NCBI GenBank assembly: GCA_024998815.1 | Contig: JACEUQ010000001.1 | Span: 1,302,001-1,366,000 of the forward strand | Length of the DNA: 64,000 bases | Reading direction: 5' to 3' | Source: Opitutus sp. | GTDB lineage: Bacteria > Verrucomicrobiota > Verrucomicrobiia > Opitutales > Opitutaceae | Part shown: piece by piece, positions 38,707-49,348 of the stretch | How the letters are laid out: each line of letters begins with the position of its first letter | How positions within the stretch are numbered: the first letter of the stretch is position 1 | Program-made: the position numbers and the translations under genes | The notes under the pieces: generated by a model | The model's input: only the letters and a program-made list of their open reading frames with translations | Database searches by the model: none | Told to the model about the DNA's origin: nothing

Positions 38707-40701
38707 CTACGGGTTCGACTGCGGACTGATCGTTGAAGCGGGACGGCTGGAAATAAAGCTGGGCAACACACCCAGTGGTCGGGCTTTTTTCTGCTCGTCC
38801 CATTTCCGTAAAATCGCAGCGGCAACCGGTACGGCGTAACGTCCACCGGCCGTTTCCTCACCTGGAGTGTCCCCTTCCATCACTACGGCAATAGCAACCT
38901 GTGGGTTTGTGATCGGCGCAAAACAAATGAACCAGGCAAAGTTAATCGCCCCTTTGGGCGTCTGCTTCTGCGCCGTACCGGTTTTCCCTGCAATGCTGAG
39001 CCCTGGTATCTTCATGAAGGGCGACTGTAACACCTTCGCCGTCCCTGTTTGAGCGCAGGCCTCCATTCCGGCCACCAAGGCGGCGTACTGTTCACGCGTA
39101 AGCCCACTCGGGGCGCTGTGCTGCGCACCGCGATTATCCTCATGAAGAATAGTGGGGCGGGTGGTTCGCTCATCACGTGCAACCGAGGCCATAAAAGCCG
39201 CCATCTGCAGAGGTGTAACGAGCAGGTCGCCCTGTCCAATGGAGAGGTTGGCGGTGTCGCCTGGATACCAACGCTCGGAGCGACGCTCCAGTTTCCAATC
39301 GGGGTCGGGAACCAGAGAGCCGCGGGTCTCCGCGATTTCAATCCCGCTGGCGCGACCAAACCCGTATGCACGGGCCTCGGCGGCGAGTCCCGCTACACCC
39401 ATGTCGAGCCCCTGCTTGTAATAATAAACGTTACAGCTCTTTTCGATGGCAGTGACTAAGTTGATGGGCCCATGGGCGTGACCGTCGTGGCAGGGAAACT
39501 TGCGGCCGCCCACCTGATAGTAACCGGTGCAAGTCACCAAGGCATCAGGGTCGATCGTGCCGGCGCGTAGGCCGGCTATGGTCGTGAGGATTTTAAAGGA
39601 GGATCCAGGTGGATAAAGACCGTGGGTTGCACGATTAAGCCAAGCACCCCGTTCATTGATGTCGCGGGCTGCAACATGCCCGAGGTGCGGCACAAAATCC
39701 AAAAGACTGTAATCGGGCTTGCTCGCCAAAACCAACACCTCTCCGGTGCGCACATCCAACGCTACAGCAGCGCCTGCGAGTTCGGTTTCCGCCATGGCCT
39801 TCTCAGCGGCAGCTTGCAGTTCCGCATCGAGCGAAGTGTGAAGGTTGTGCCCGTGAACCGGCTGCCGCTTGGATAAGGGCGGGTTAACCCGGTAGCCGGC
39901 CGGATCGACACGGTAAATCGCCCCGCCGGTTTCCCCCTGTAAATGCGCATCGAAACGAGCCTCAAGCCCCTGACGGCCAATGGTGCCCTTCATCTTGAAC
40001 GTGGTGAGCTCAGCGCCCGGAAAATCATCGGAAGCGTCCGGGGCATCATTACTGGTCACGTAACCCAGCGTATGAGCTGCGATGGAACCGCGCGGATAGT
40101 CACGAATACTGGAAGCGTAAACTTGAAGCGGTGAAGTCACCGGCAGGTGTTCAATCAGGCGCGCATACTCAGAAGTTTTGAGGTCGTCGACCAACAGGTA
40201 GGGCAAAAGCAGTTGCCGATGGAAGTGCTTATCAAGGTCGTCGGCGTCGAGCTCCGTAGTCCGACCCAGAGTGCTGTTTATCTGATCAAGGTAACGGTGC
40301 ACGACGGTAAAGCGGGCGATGCGCTCCATCTGGGAACCCGAGGGCACGTCCTTGTCGCCGGCGGCACGATAGGCTTTTCGGATACGGATGTATTCAGCTC
40401 GAAAGTCTTTGCGCAACTCGCCCAGATAGAGGGTTACGGCGAACCGGGGCCGGTTGGCCACGAGTGGCCGTCCCTCGCGATCGTAGATATTGCCACGCGG
40501 CCCCGGCACGAGAATGCGCCGCTGATTTTGCTTTCGTTCACTTTCGTGAAAACGCTCGGTGAGCCATAGTTGCTGATAAGCCAGGCCACCCGCAAGAATG
40601 AGCAGCAGCACGGCAATGACGGGATAAAAAACAATCACCCTCGGGTCGTACCCCTTGTGTGTTTCAACCAAATTCCCGCGATCTTTACCATTTGAGGGCA
40701 T
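38707..40701 (-). CDS. mrdA: Penicillin-binding protein 2 (MrdA/PBP2)
   Basis: 664 residues. A single N-terminal membrane helix (about 22-44) is followed by the PBP dimerisation domain ('PGPRGNIYDREGRPLVANRP'). The transpeptidase domain has SxxK in 'YPPGSSFKILT', SxN in 'IEKSCNVYYY' and KTGT in 'IAGKTGTAQK'. It is the elongasome transpeptidase, and it closes the mreB-mreC-mreD-mrdA run with a 3-bp gap to mreD. The partner glycosyltransferase RodA is not in the window. Confidence 0.94.
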   Translation of the reverse strand: MPSNGKDRGNLVETHKGYDPRVIVFYPVIAVLLLILAGGLAYQQLWLTERFHESERKQNQRRILVPGPRGNIYDREGRPLVANRPRFAVTLYLGELRKDFRAEYIRIRKAYRAAGDKDVPSGSQMERIARFTVVHRYLDQINSTLGRTTELDADDLDKHFHRQLLLPYLLVDDLKTSEYARLIEHLPVTSPLQVYASSIRDYPRGSIAAHTLGYVTSNDAPDASDDFPGAELTTFKMKGTIGRQGLEARFDAHLQGETGGAIYRVDPAGYRVNPPLSKRQPVHGHNLHTSLDAELQAAAEKAMAETELAGAAVALDVRTGEVLVLASKPDYSLLDFVPHLGHVAARDINERGAWLNRATHGLYPPGSSFKILTTIAGLRAGTIDPDALVTCTGYYQVGGRKFPCHDGHAHGPINLVTAIEKSCNVYYYKQGLDMGVAGLAAEARAYGFGRASGIEIAETRGSLVPDPDWKLERRSERWYPGDTANLSIGQGDLLVTPLQMAAFMASVARDERTTRPTILHEDNRGAQHSAPSGLTREQYAALVAGMEACAQTGTAKVLQSPFMKIPGLSIAGKTGTAQKQTPKGAINFAWFICFAPITNPQVAIAVVMEGDTPGEETAGGRYAVPVAAAILRKWDEQKKARPLGVLPSFISSRPASTISPQSNP

Positions 40702-40704
40702 GAC

Positions 40705-41229
40705 TCAAATCGAGCGGCTCGAATACGTACGCGTGGTGCCTGCGGTGCGCTCTAGCACTCTTTGTTGAATGGCAAAAAACCAAGGGGCGATCACCGCAAG
40801 CACGACCTGCGAAAAAAGCAGATCAGCAAAGCTGCGCATCCAAGCGCGGGCAGACTCGCCCCCCTCATCAATGCGCAAAAAACCCATGGCAAGAAAAAGC
40901 CCTAAATTGGCCAACAAGGAGACCACCACGCCGACTGCGACCTCACCGCGTGGAGCCCTTGCGCGCAGAGTAAATACAACTGCATGAGCAGCGAGAAAAA
41001 GGAATCCCTGCGTGCCGAAGGCAACCGGCGCATTGGCATCAAGTAACAAGCCGGCAAGGAATGCGGCCGACGCCCCAGGCCCATAGGCCATACGCAGCCC
41101 AGCAAACGCGACGAATAAGCCGCCACACCATACGTGTACCTGCCAGGTGGCGAGCTGGTGGTTGAGTTGCCCCAGCAATAGCGCGAGTAACAGCGAAGCC
41201 GATACAAGGATTAACACCCGGCGTTTCAT
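40705..41229 (-). CDS. mreD: Rod-shape determining protein MreD
   Basis: 174 residues with five to six hydrophobic segments and little sequence conservation, as usual for MreD. 'GPGASAAFLAGLLLDANAPVAFGTQGFLFLAAHAVV' resembles the MreD block with the conserved Asp. Identification rests largely on position between mreC (4-bp gap) and mrdA (3-bp gap). Confidence 0.85.
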   Translation of the reverse strand: MKRRVLILVSASLLLALLLGQLNHQLATWQVHVWCGGLFVAFAGLRMAYGPGASAAFLAGLLLDANAPVAFGTQGFLFLAAHAVVFTLRARAPRGEVAVGVVVSLLANLGLFLAMGFLRIDEGGESARAWMRSFADLLFSQVVLAVIAPWFFAIQQRVLERTAGTTRTYSSRSI

Positions 41230-41233
41230 ACGG

Positions 41234-42073
41234 TTAATCGCGCTGCGCCGTGGCCTCCGGCACCAGCACTGTCACTTCACTCAGATCGGATAGGCCCGCG
41301 TCTAGTTTAACATCCCCTGATTTGAATAGGCCATCGGTGCTGGGCTCAACGCGGGTCAAATAGCCGATGGTGAGATTGGGCGGAAACACCCCGCCCAGTC
41401 CAGAGGTGACCAACCGACGGGGTGTGGCGGGGGTCACAAAAACATCAAGAGGCACGTATTCAACCGTTGCGAAAGCAGGCCCATAGGTGGGATTGATACC
41501 GCCTTGATAGCTTACGGGGCGGGTATCGCCCTCTGCAGCAGCGGCGATGCGAACACCCGGGCTGCTGACCAAATCCACCACCGAGGTGTACGCATACACT
41601 TCGCGAATACGCCCCACCACTCCACCTTCGTAGATCACGGGCGCACCCTCGACGATTCCGTAGTTGCGCCCCTTGCGGATGGTCAATTGCTGCCACCAGG
41701 AGGAGAAATCCCGCCGCACAACACGCGCCACTTCGGAGCGATATCCGGGAGTAGGCGGCATCTTGAGCACCCGCTCCAGGCGATCGAGTTCGGCGCGCAG
41801 GTTGGCATCCTGCTGCAAGCGTACTTCATAGGATGCGTTTAGATGCGCCAGATCCCGACCAGCCTCAATTAACTCGTTTTTTGGCCTGGTTTTGAGCGAC
41901 CAGAACGTTTGCAGGTCGCGGATGTAAGAGGCCGTGGTTTCAAACGGAGCCTGAAGTTCGAAAAAACTAACTCTGGCCATGCGCTTGATCGCGGTGGGCA
42001 GCAGAATCCACGCAAGCAGGACGAGGCCGAGCGTGACAAACGGTTTAGCCTGGTCGAAACGCTGAGGGGGCAC
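41234..42073 (-). CDS. mreC: Rod-shape determining protein MreC
   Basis: 279 residues, GTG start. It has one N-terminal membrane helix (about 10-30), then a coiled coil (about 65-100) and the MreC beta-barrel region: 'VVRRDFSSWWQQLTIRKGRNYGIVEGAPVIYEGGVVGRIREV', 'SPGVRIAA', 'VTSGLGGVFPPNLTIGYLTRV'. It is a periplasmic scaffold of the elongasome. It lies between mreB (37-bp gap) and mreD. Confidence 0.92.
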   Translation of the reverse strand: MPPQRFDQAKPFVTLGLVLLAWILLPTAIKRMARVSFFELQAPFETTASYIRDLQTFWSLKTRPKNELIEAGRDLAHLNASYEVRLQQDANLRAELDRLERVLKMPPTPGYRSEVARVVRRDFSSWWQQLTIRKGRNYGIVEGAPVIYEGGVVGRIREVYAYTSVVDLVSSPGVRIAAAAEGDTRPVSYQGGINPTYGPAFATVEYVPLDVFVTPATPRRLVTSGLGGVFPPNLTIGYLTRVEPSTDGLFKSGDVKLDAGLSDLSEVTVLVPEATAQRD

Positions 42074-42110
42074 GGGGCGGCGGTAATCGCAGAGTAGCTA
42101 TCGCAACGGC

Positions 42111-43190
<1,080 letters not shown>

Positions 43191-43223
43191 TCAAAGGGGA
43201 AAACGGATGCCGCCCCTTAAGCC

Positions 43224-43246
43224 AAAAAAACGCCCAATGCGTTGGG
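43224..43246 (-). terminator. Second terminator hairpin between tatA and mreB
   Basis: On the minus strand CCCAA-CGCA-TTGGG then CG and a run of seven U. It is a short stem located 50 bp after the first, stronger terminator. Confidence 0.55.
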
Positions 43247-43268
43247 TGTACTCGGGCTTGGGTTTAGC

Positions 43269-43297
43269 AAAAAAAAACGCGCCCCAAGGGCGCGTTT
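43269..43297 (-). terminator. Intrinsic terminator after tatA
   Basis: On the minus strand AAACGCGCCC-TTG-GGGCGCGTTT forms a 10-bp perfect stem followed by a U-run of about eight. It lies 25 bp after the tatA stop. Confidence 0.85.
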
Positions 43298-43321
43298 GCA
43301 GGAAAGAACTTAATCTTAAAA

Positions 43322-43564
43322 TCAGTTAGAACCGTGGGTCTTGGTGGCTTCAGGCTTAACGGCGGCCTTTTTATCAGAGGAATCGGCGGAATCCGCTTCG
43401 CCTTCTGCGGAAGCCTTTTTAAACTCCTTGATCGATTTACCCAAGCCTCTCGCCAACTCAGGTAATTTTGCTCCACCAAAAAGGAGCACGACGATGGCCA
43501 AAATGAGAAGGAGTTCAGCTCCACCTAAACCAAAGGCAGCGATAGGAAAATAGAGGCTATTCAT
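43322..43564 (-). CDS. tatA: Sec-independent translocase subunit TatA/E
   Basis: 80 residues from the ATG at 43564. One membrane helix, '[35 protein letters not shown]', leads into the amphipathic helix typical of TatA, with the FG(x)KLPE hinge. The acidic, Ser/Asp/Lys-rich tail is unstructured. It forms the pore component of the twin-arginine pathway. It stands alone; tatC is not in the window. Confidence 0.92.
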   Translation of the reverse strand: MNSLYFPIAAFGLGGAELLLILAIVVLLFGGAKLPELARGLGKSIKEFKKASAEGEADSADSSDKKAAVKPEATKTHGSN

Positions 43565-43619
43565 AGTACGACAAAAAGTGTTGGGGCTGTCAGGATTCGA
43601 CGCAAGGGGGAAAGTGAAA

Positions 43620-43997
43620 TCATGGATTAGAGGGTGCACACATCACTTCGTCTCCGACATGAGGAGCACCCGCGATGAGCCGCGTGCCGAGGATACGCCC
43701 CCTAAGATACGATGAAGACTGGAGGCGTGCCGTAGGTCTCAGGTCATCAGTCCGCGAAATCAGGATACGCGTAGCAAAATCAGGAGGCAAAACGGTGAAG
43801 GCCCTTACTTCGACCAGTACTGATTTACTCGATGGCTCGATTGCAATTACCCGCCCCACGACAAGCGACGAACTGAATGCCATGGTCATGGCATTCACCT
43901 TTGCCCCCGTGGCTATGTCGGCGGGGGCTTTACGCCCTAGGGAAGCACAACCCGCCAAAAGCAGGCAGCCAAGCGCTAGGGCGCAAGCGCGAAGCAT
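43620..43997 (-). CDS. Small putative lipoprotein
   Basis: 125 residues. The N-terminus '[21 protein letters not shown]' is a lipoprotein signal with lipobox LAGC (Cys 17). The mature part has a beta-rich core ('[22 protein letters not shown]', '[22 protein letters not shown]') resembling a small OB- or SH3-like barrel. No family is recognised. It starts 12 bp after rpoD and may be read through from it. Confidence 0.75.
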   Translation of the reverse strand: MLRACALALGCLLLAGCASLGRKAPADIATGAKVNAMTMAFSSSLVVGRVIAIEPSSKSVLVEVRAFTVLPPDFATRILISRTDDLRPTARLQSSSYLRGRILGTRLIAGAPHVGDEVMCAPSNP

Positions 43998-44009
43998 AAC
44001 GGCCGCAGC

Positions 44010-45812
44010 TCAGGGGGTCTGAGGGATGACCGGCTTGTTCGCTTGAACCTGCTTGAGCAGGTTCTGCGCATTGTCGATCTGCTCGGCGTCGAAGAAACCG
44101 TGCAACTGACGAATGCGCGTCGGGTGACGCATTTTGCGCAGTGCTTTGGCCTCGATCTGACGAATGCGCTCGCGGGTCACCTTGAACTGCTTGCCAACCT
44201 CTTCAAGGGTGCGGCTGTAGCCATCGACCAAACCGAAGCGAAGGGAGAGAACTCTGCGTTCGCGCTCGGTGAGGGAATCGAGCACGTCGATGATCTTCTC
44301 GCGGAGCAGCGAGTACGCGGTCATGTCGTAGGGGTTCTCGGCGGATTTATCCTCGATGAAATCACCGAAGGAGGTGTCGTCACCGTCGCCCACCGGGGAC
44401 TGAAGCGAGATGGGCTGCTGGGCCATCTTCATGATCTGCTGCACGCGCTCGACGGGCAGGTTCATCTCATCGGCGACCTCTTCAGGGGTGGGCTCATGGC
44501 CGAACTCCTGAAGGAGCTGCTTCTGCACCTGCATGACCTTGTTGAGGGTCTCAATCATGTGCACCGGAATACGAATGGTGCGGGCCTGATCGGCGATGGA
44601 GCGGGTAATGGCCTGACGGATCCACCACGTGGCATACGTGGAGAACTTGTAGCCGCGGCGGTACTCAAACTTCTCCACGGCCTTCATCAGACCCATGTTA
44701 CCCTCTTGAATGAGGTCGAGGAAGGAGAGGCCTCGATTGGTATACTTTTTCGCGATTGAGATCACCAAGCGCAAGTTGGCCTCGACCATTTCAGTCTTGG
44801 CCTTGTGCGCCTCACGAACGTGGACGTTGGTCTGCTGAACCACTGCCAAAAATTTATCGGGCGCGATACGGTTCTCGGCCTCAATCTGCTTGAGCCGGAC
44901 ATTGATCGCCTTCGAGTCGATTGCAGCGTCCTTCTTGGTCTTCGGGTGCTTGGCGCGGTCGAGCTGTTGATCGAGCTGCTCGATCTCGCTGAGCACGGGC
45001 TGAAGCTGCTCGAGCCACTCCTCATAAACTTTCAGTTTGAAGTAGAACTTGGAGAAATTGGCGCGGAGGGTGGCCTCACGCTTGGTGTGCTTGGCGAGGA
45101 TTTTTTTACGGTCCGCCTCAGAACGTGCCTTGAGGAACTCCTCCCATGAATCGGCGACGGCCTCTTCGTTTTTCTGCGTCAACTCAACGAGCTTGGGAAG
45201 GCCCTTGAAATAGATGTCCCGGCTCTCGATCTTTTTATCGATAACGACACGGTCAAAACGCTCCTCGCGGGTGATCAACTTGGCTCCGAGCGTCGCAATG
45301 TATTTGCCGATCACGGCAGCCTCAAAAAGGGCGCTCTGGGCCTTGAGCTCGGCATTTTCGATGCGCTTGGAGATTTCAACCTCTTGTTCGCGGGTAAGCA
45401 GGGGAACTTGGCCCATCTGCTTGAGGTACATGCGAACCGGGTCGTCGAGGATGTCGTGTTGCGAGGAACGCGATTCCTCCTCCTCAGCCTCTTCCTGGCG
45501 CTGCTTGTAATCCTCCACTTGGTCAGGCTCAAGAATCTCGATCTCCAAATTCTGGAGAATGGAGAGGACGTTATCGATCTCCTCTTGGTTTTCGACCGAG
45601 TCAGGCAAGGCCTCATTGATGTCGTCGAACGTGAGGTACCCCTGCTCTTTGGAGAGACGAATGAGGTTGCGAATCTTGTCATTGATACCGCCGGCGGGAA
45701 GATCAACGCCAGGGGACGCCGCATCACCCGAACTTGGGCGAATACGTTCAATGGCAGCCTCGACGGCTTCGGAATGGGTATCGGAATCTACGGACTTGGC
45801 TTTACGCGGCAT
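44010..45812 (-). CDS. rpoD: Primary RNA polymerase sigma factor RpoD (sigma-70)
   Basis: 600 residues. Region 1.1 is near the N-terminus. Region 1.2 is '[30 protein letters not shown]'. Region 2 is '[44 protein letters not shown]'. Region 3 is '[12 protein letters not shown]', and region 4 helix-turn-helix is '[31 protein letters not shown]'. A charged non-conserved insert separates 1.2 and 2. It lies 26 bp downstream of dnaG, the classic macromolecular-synthesis order but without rpsU. Confidence 0.96.
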   Translation of the reverse strand: MPRKAKSVDSDTHSEAVEAAIERIRPSSGDAASPGVDLPAGGINDKIRNLIRLSKEQGYLTFDDINEALPDSVENQEEIDNVLSILQNLEIEILEPDQVEDYKQRQEEAEEEESRSSQHDILDDPVRMYLKQMGQVPLLTREQEVEISKRIENAELKAQSALFEAAVIGKYIATLGAKLITREERFDRVVIDKKIESRDIYFKGLPKLVELTQKNEEAVADSWEEFLKARSEADRKKILAKHTKREATLRANFSKFYFKLKVYEEWLEQLQPVLSEIEQLDQQLDRAKHPKTKKDAAIDSKAINVRLKQIEAENRIAPDKFLAVVQQTNVHVREAHKAKTEMVEANLRLVISIAKKYTNRGLSFLDLIQEGNMGLMKAVEKFEYRRGYKFSTYATWWIRQAITRSIADQARTIRIPVHMIETLNKVMQVQKQLLQEFGHEPTPEEVADEMNLPVERVQQIMKMAQQPISLQSPVGDGDDTSFGDFIEDKSAENPYDMTAYSLLREKIIDVLDSLTERERRVLSLRFGLVDGYSRTLEEVGKQFKVTRERIRQIEAKALRKMRHPTRIRQLHGFFDAEQIDNAQNLLKQVQANKPVIPQTP

Positions 45813-45838
45813 AGTATGAGGCGGGATCGGGAAAATGA

Positions 45839-47713
45839 TTAAGCTGCGGGCAGCCTCAAAGGCGCGCGCAGCTGTCGCTTAATATCGAGGAGTTCTTTAA
45901 AGAGAGAATTTGCGTCAAAGTCACTGTCCGCAGAGCCCTTGGCTAGGGCAAGTTCTATTTGCCGAACGCGCGGATCGAGTGCGCGGGACTGGATGAGTCG
46001 AAGAGCCTCATTGCCAACTTTCACGGGGTCATCGATTTGCGGCGACTCAAAGAGCAGTGACGCCACCAAGGTGCGCTCCGCTTCGGTTTCAATCAAACCA
46101 TCAAGATGATCACGACCCGGCCAAGCATCCTGCTCGAATTCAGCAAGAAAGCGGTTGAGCAGGGCCCCGGCCGAGTGACTCAGGTCGATCCAGTCGTGCG
46201 GCAGTGTGCGGCTAAGCGGGCTGCCCACGGTTTCAAAATGGAGGATCAAAACAAGCAGGTGATGCTCAGGCGTATCCTTGGTTGGTATGAGCGGAGCGGG
46301 CACGACAACCGAAGCCTCCGCAGCTGCGGCGGAGGGCGGTCGGGATGACTGAAGCCGATCGTGGCGGAGTCGCTGCTGGTCGAAATCTTTTTGCACAGCC
46401 GAGAGCGGCAGCCGCAACAGCCCGGCTGCTTCAGCGAGGAATTGGGATCGGGCAATCTCGGACTCGGCATTGAGAATGAGCGCGTGCAGCTCGGCGGCGA
46501 CCCGTGCCTTTTGCTCCGGGGTGGCGGTTTCCGGCGACGGCAGAAAAGCCCGGCAGGCGAAACCTATGGCTGAAAGGGATGCCTTACTCACCGCATCATA
46601 GCCGGAGAGCCCGCGCTCAAGGAACAGGAGATCCGGATCGATTTTTGTGTCGGTCGCACCGCCGAGAAAACGCACCTCAAGACCGGCCTTCAGTGCCATG
46701 GGCAGGAAGCGCAACGCGGCCTTCTGGCCTGCGCTATCGCCATCGAAAAAACACTCCACTTGCGTGTGGTAGCGCCGCAACAAAACCAGTTGCCCCTCGG
46801 TGATCGAGGTGCCTTGCGGTGCAATGGCCGTCTTCAGGCCGACACTCCAACTGCGAAGGGCGTCCAACTGACCTTCAACCAGCACAAACGGTTTGCCTTC
46901 GCCAACTTGGCTGCGCGCTCGATCGAGGTTAAACAACAGGTTGCCCTTGGTGAAAATCGGCGTCTCGGGGGAGTTAACGTATTTGGCCTCGCGGGCCGGG
47001 TCGTCTTCCGGGGTGAGGTCGGTCTGCCGAGCGGTAAAGGCAACCACTCGCCCTTGATGGTCGCGAATGGGGATCATCAGCCGGCCGCGAAATCTCGGCT
47101 TGAGCGAGTTGAGCCCGAGCAGGGCGCCCTCACGCATAAAAAAAAGGCCGCACTGCCGAAGCGCTTCCTCGGAATGCATTTTCTTGAGCAACACGGCTGC
47201 AAGCGAGGTGTCGGATGGCTCGGTCGCGCCTATTTTAAATTCCTCGGACAGTTCCAGCGAAAACCGGCGCTTGCCCGTCCAATACTCGCGCATCCAAGTG
47301 CCCGTGGAGGTGGAAGCACGGAAGGTTTGGTGAAAATGTTCGGCTGCGGTTTCGTGGATGTCGAAGATCTCCTGTCTGAGCGAACGCTCCTCACGACTGG
47401 GCCCGCCGGAGCCCGCCTCGTACTCAATCGGCACACCAAAACGCTGGCCGAGCGCCTCAATCGCCTCGGTAAAATTCAGCTGCTCGGTCTCCCGGACAAA
47501 CGTGATGATGTCGCCGGCCTTGCCGCAGCCAAAGCACTTGTAAAACCCCTTGTCAGGATCGACATGAAAAGAGGGCGATTTTTCGTTATGAAACGGGCAT
47601 AGCCCCTTGAACCGCGAGCCCGCCTTTCGCAGGGTCGCCACCCGCCCCACCACATCGACTATGTTCACGCGAAGCTTAAGATCGCGAAGACAGGTAGGCT
47701 TAATGGCGGGCAT
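45839..47713 (-). CDS. dnaG: DNA primase DnaG
   Basis: 624 residues from the ATG at 47713; a longer in-frame reading upstream is not conserved. The N-terminal CHC2 zinc ribbon has '[18 protein letters not shown]' and 'CFGCGKAGD'. The RNA polymerase/TOPRIM region includes '[28 protein letters not shown]' (acidic EGQLD where many primases have EGYMD) and '[15 protein letters not shown]'. The C-terminal helicase-binding part is divergent. It is cotranscribed with rpoD. Confidence 0.95.
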   Translation of the reverse strand: MPAIKPTCLRDLKLRVNIVDVVGRVATLRKAGSRFKGLCPFHNEKSPSFHVDPDKGFYKCFGCGKAGDIITFVRETEQLNFTEAIEALGQRFGVPIEYEAGSGGPSREERSLRQEIFDIHETAAEHFHQTFRASTSTGTWMREYWTGKRRFSLELSEEFKIGATEPSDTSLAAVLLKKMHSEEALRQCGLFFMREGALLGLNSLKPRFRGRLMIPIRDHQGRVVAFTARQTDLTPEDDPAREAKYVNSPETPIFTKGNLLFNLDRARSQVGEGKPFVLVEGQLDALRSWSVGLKTAIAPQGTSITEGQLVLLRRYHTQVECFFDGDSAGQKAALRFLPMALKAGLEVRFLGGATDTKIDPDLLFLERGLSGYDAVSKASLSAIGFACRAFLPSPETATPEQKARVAAELHALILNAESEIARSQFLAEAAGLLRLPLSAVQKDFDQQRLRHDRLQSSRPPSAAAAEASVVVPAPLIPTKDTPEHHLLVLILHFETVGSPLSRTLPHDWIDLSHSAGALLNRFLAEFEQDAWPGRDHLDGLIETEAERTLVASLLFESPQIDDPVKVGNEALRLIQSRALDPRVRQIELALAKGSADSDFDANSLFKELLDIKRQLRAPLRLPAA

Positions 47714-47829
47714 GAAATAGGAACGAATTAGGGGAGACGAACTTTGCACTTTTACCCCGACGCCGGGTGTGTCAAGAACTGCACGCCTGCGCGCCCACAA
47801 TGGTCTCATTGGCGGCCGCCACGCGCTTC

Positions 47830-48882
47830 ATGCTCAACTTCCGCTTCGCCATTTTACGCCTGCTCGTGCTCGCCACCTGGACCACCGGTTCACAGGCGGC
47901 CGACGCTTTGCCTCGCCCCCCACCTCCGCCTGCATCCCCAGTGATATGGCAGGCAACTTTGCCCAACTTCTCCGACTCGACCTACGCAGCGCGTGTCGAA
48001 CAATTGATCTCTCAATTCGAGGTTTCCTTGGGGCAAAAAATCGCCCCCGGTGAAAAAGGCCGGGTGGGGATTAAGATTTACGCCGACTCAGGCCCAGGGC
48101 TCGCCACGCCACTGGGACTCACCAAGGCGGTGATCGCAGCGCTGCAAAAACGCGGCTACGCCAAGGACAAGATTTTCCTCGTTGGCCTCAACCAACAACG
48201 CCTGCGTTACACCGGCTACTTGCCTTCTCTGTCCACAGGAAAATCCGCCTTCGACGGGCACCAAATCTACGTGCTCGAGTCAGGCCGCTACTTCGACCCG
48301 GTGTGGTTTTACGACAGTCCCCTGCCCTCGCGCTTCGATCCGATCCTTGTGCAAAAAAGCACCGAGGCCTTCGATCCGGAGACATCGCTGGAGGAAGATC
48401 GTAAAAGTTTCCTCGCCACGCCGCTGTTCGTGGACGCCGATTTCTGGATAAACCTTCCCGTTTACACAGACCATGCCGTGCTCGGAGTGAACGGCGCGCT
48501 GGTTAACGCCACGCTTTGGAACGCCTCCAACACGGCGCGATTCTTTCGCAGCCCCGCCAGCGCTCCCGCCGCAGTTGCCGAGATGAGTGCGATCCCCGAG
48601 TTGCGCGGAACTTGGATGTTCACCCTCGCCAGCTTGGAGCGATACCAGTTTATCGGCGGCCCTTGGTTCAACTCACTTTACACCGTCTCCGAACCCCTGA
48701 TCTGGCTTGGAACAGACCCGGTGTTACTCGACGCACTCATGCTCGAACGGATTAACCGCTACCGAACACAAGAGGGGTTTAAACCAGTTTCAGAGGACAT
48801 CCGAACCCTCGAGTTTGCATCGATCCTCGGCGTGGGTTCACGCAAGACCGCCGACGCAAAGTTTGTGCCGGTTGGCAATTGA
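47830..48882 (+). CDS. Exported protein resembling the DUF362 family
   Basis: About 350 residues from the ATG at 47830; in-frame starts at 47767 and 47800 are possible. The N-terminus has a signal peptide (hydrophobic 'FAILRLLVLATWTTGSQAAD') and a short proline-rich linker. The mature part, 'GRVGIKIYADSGPGLATPLGLTKAVIAALQKRGYAKDKIFLVG' then 'FWINLPVYTDHAVLGVNGALVN', resembles DUF362 proteins but has no cysteine clusters. The function is unknown. It lies 56 bp upstream of nuoA and diverges from dnaG. Confidence 0.72.
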   Translation: MLNFRFAILRLLVLATWTTGSQAADALPRPPPPPASPVIWQATLPNFSDSTYAARVEQLISQFEVSLGQKIAPGEKGRVGIKIYADSGPGLATPLGLTKAVIAALQKRGYAKDKIFLVGLNQQRLRYTGYLPSLSTGKSAFDGHQIYVLESGRYFDPVWFYDSPLPSRFDPILVQKSTEAFDPETSLEEDRKSFLATPLFVDADFWINLPVYTDHAVLGVNGALVNATLWNASNTARFFRSPASAPAAVAEMSAIPELRGTWMFTLASLERYQFIGGPWFNSLYTVSEPLIWLGTDPVLLDALMLERINRYRTQEGFKPVSEDIRTLEFASILGVGSRKTADAKFVPVGN

Positions 48883-48938
48883 TTGAAAATGCCCTTGTCT
48901 CACACGGTATCCTCCACCCACTTTTAACAACTTTTCTT

Positions 48939-49313
48939 ATGTCCGACGCGTATCTCCCGCTTCTCATCCAACTTATCCTCGCCGCTGGCTTGGCTATTCT
49001 CATTGTCGGCGTCAGCCACCTGATGGGTGAGCGCCGTAAAAAACAGACAGCCATCACCGACACCGCTTATGAGTGCGGAGTTAAAAACGACGGGCTGCTG
49101 CACTCGCGGTTTTCGGTTAAATTCTACGTCACCGTCATGCTCTTCATCCTCTTCGACATCGAAGTGGTGTTTATGATTCCATGGGCCTTCATTTATCGGG
49201 ATTTTCTAGCCAACAACCTGTCCATTCTCGGCCCCATTCTGTTCTTCTTCGGCGTACTCGTGCTCGGCCTTTTTTACGAAGTGCGCAAGGGCGCTCTCGA
49301 CTGGGAAAAGTGA
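48939..49313 (+). CDS. nuoA: NADH-quinone oxidoreductase subunit A (NuoA), isolated
   Basis: 124 residues from the ATG at 48939. Three membrane helices and the family loop 'DTAYECGVKNDGLLHSRFSVKFYVTVMLFILFDIEVVFMIPWAFIYRD' with the conserved Cys and acidic residues identify NuoA (complex I). No other nuo gene flanks it: the next gene encodes the EIIA-diadenylate cyclase fusion. The complex must be completed elsewhere in the genome. The leader is pyrimidine-rich, without a Shine-Dalgarno motif. Confidence 0.93.
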   Translation: MSDAYLPLLIQLILAAGLAILIVGVSHLMGERRKKQTAITDTAYECGVKNDGLLHSRFSVKFYVTVMLFILFDIEVVFMIPWAFIYRDFLANNLSILGPILFFFGVLVLGLFYEVRKGALDWEK

Positions 49314-49348
49314 GCCCGACGGGCGAGGCTTGAACGAGACTTATCCTG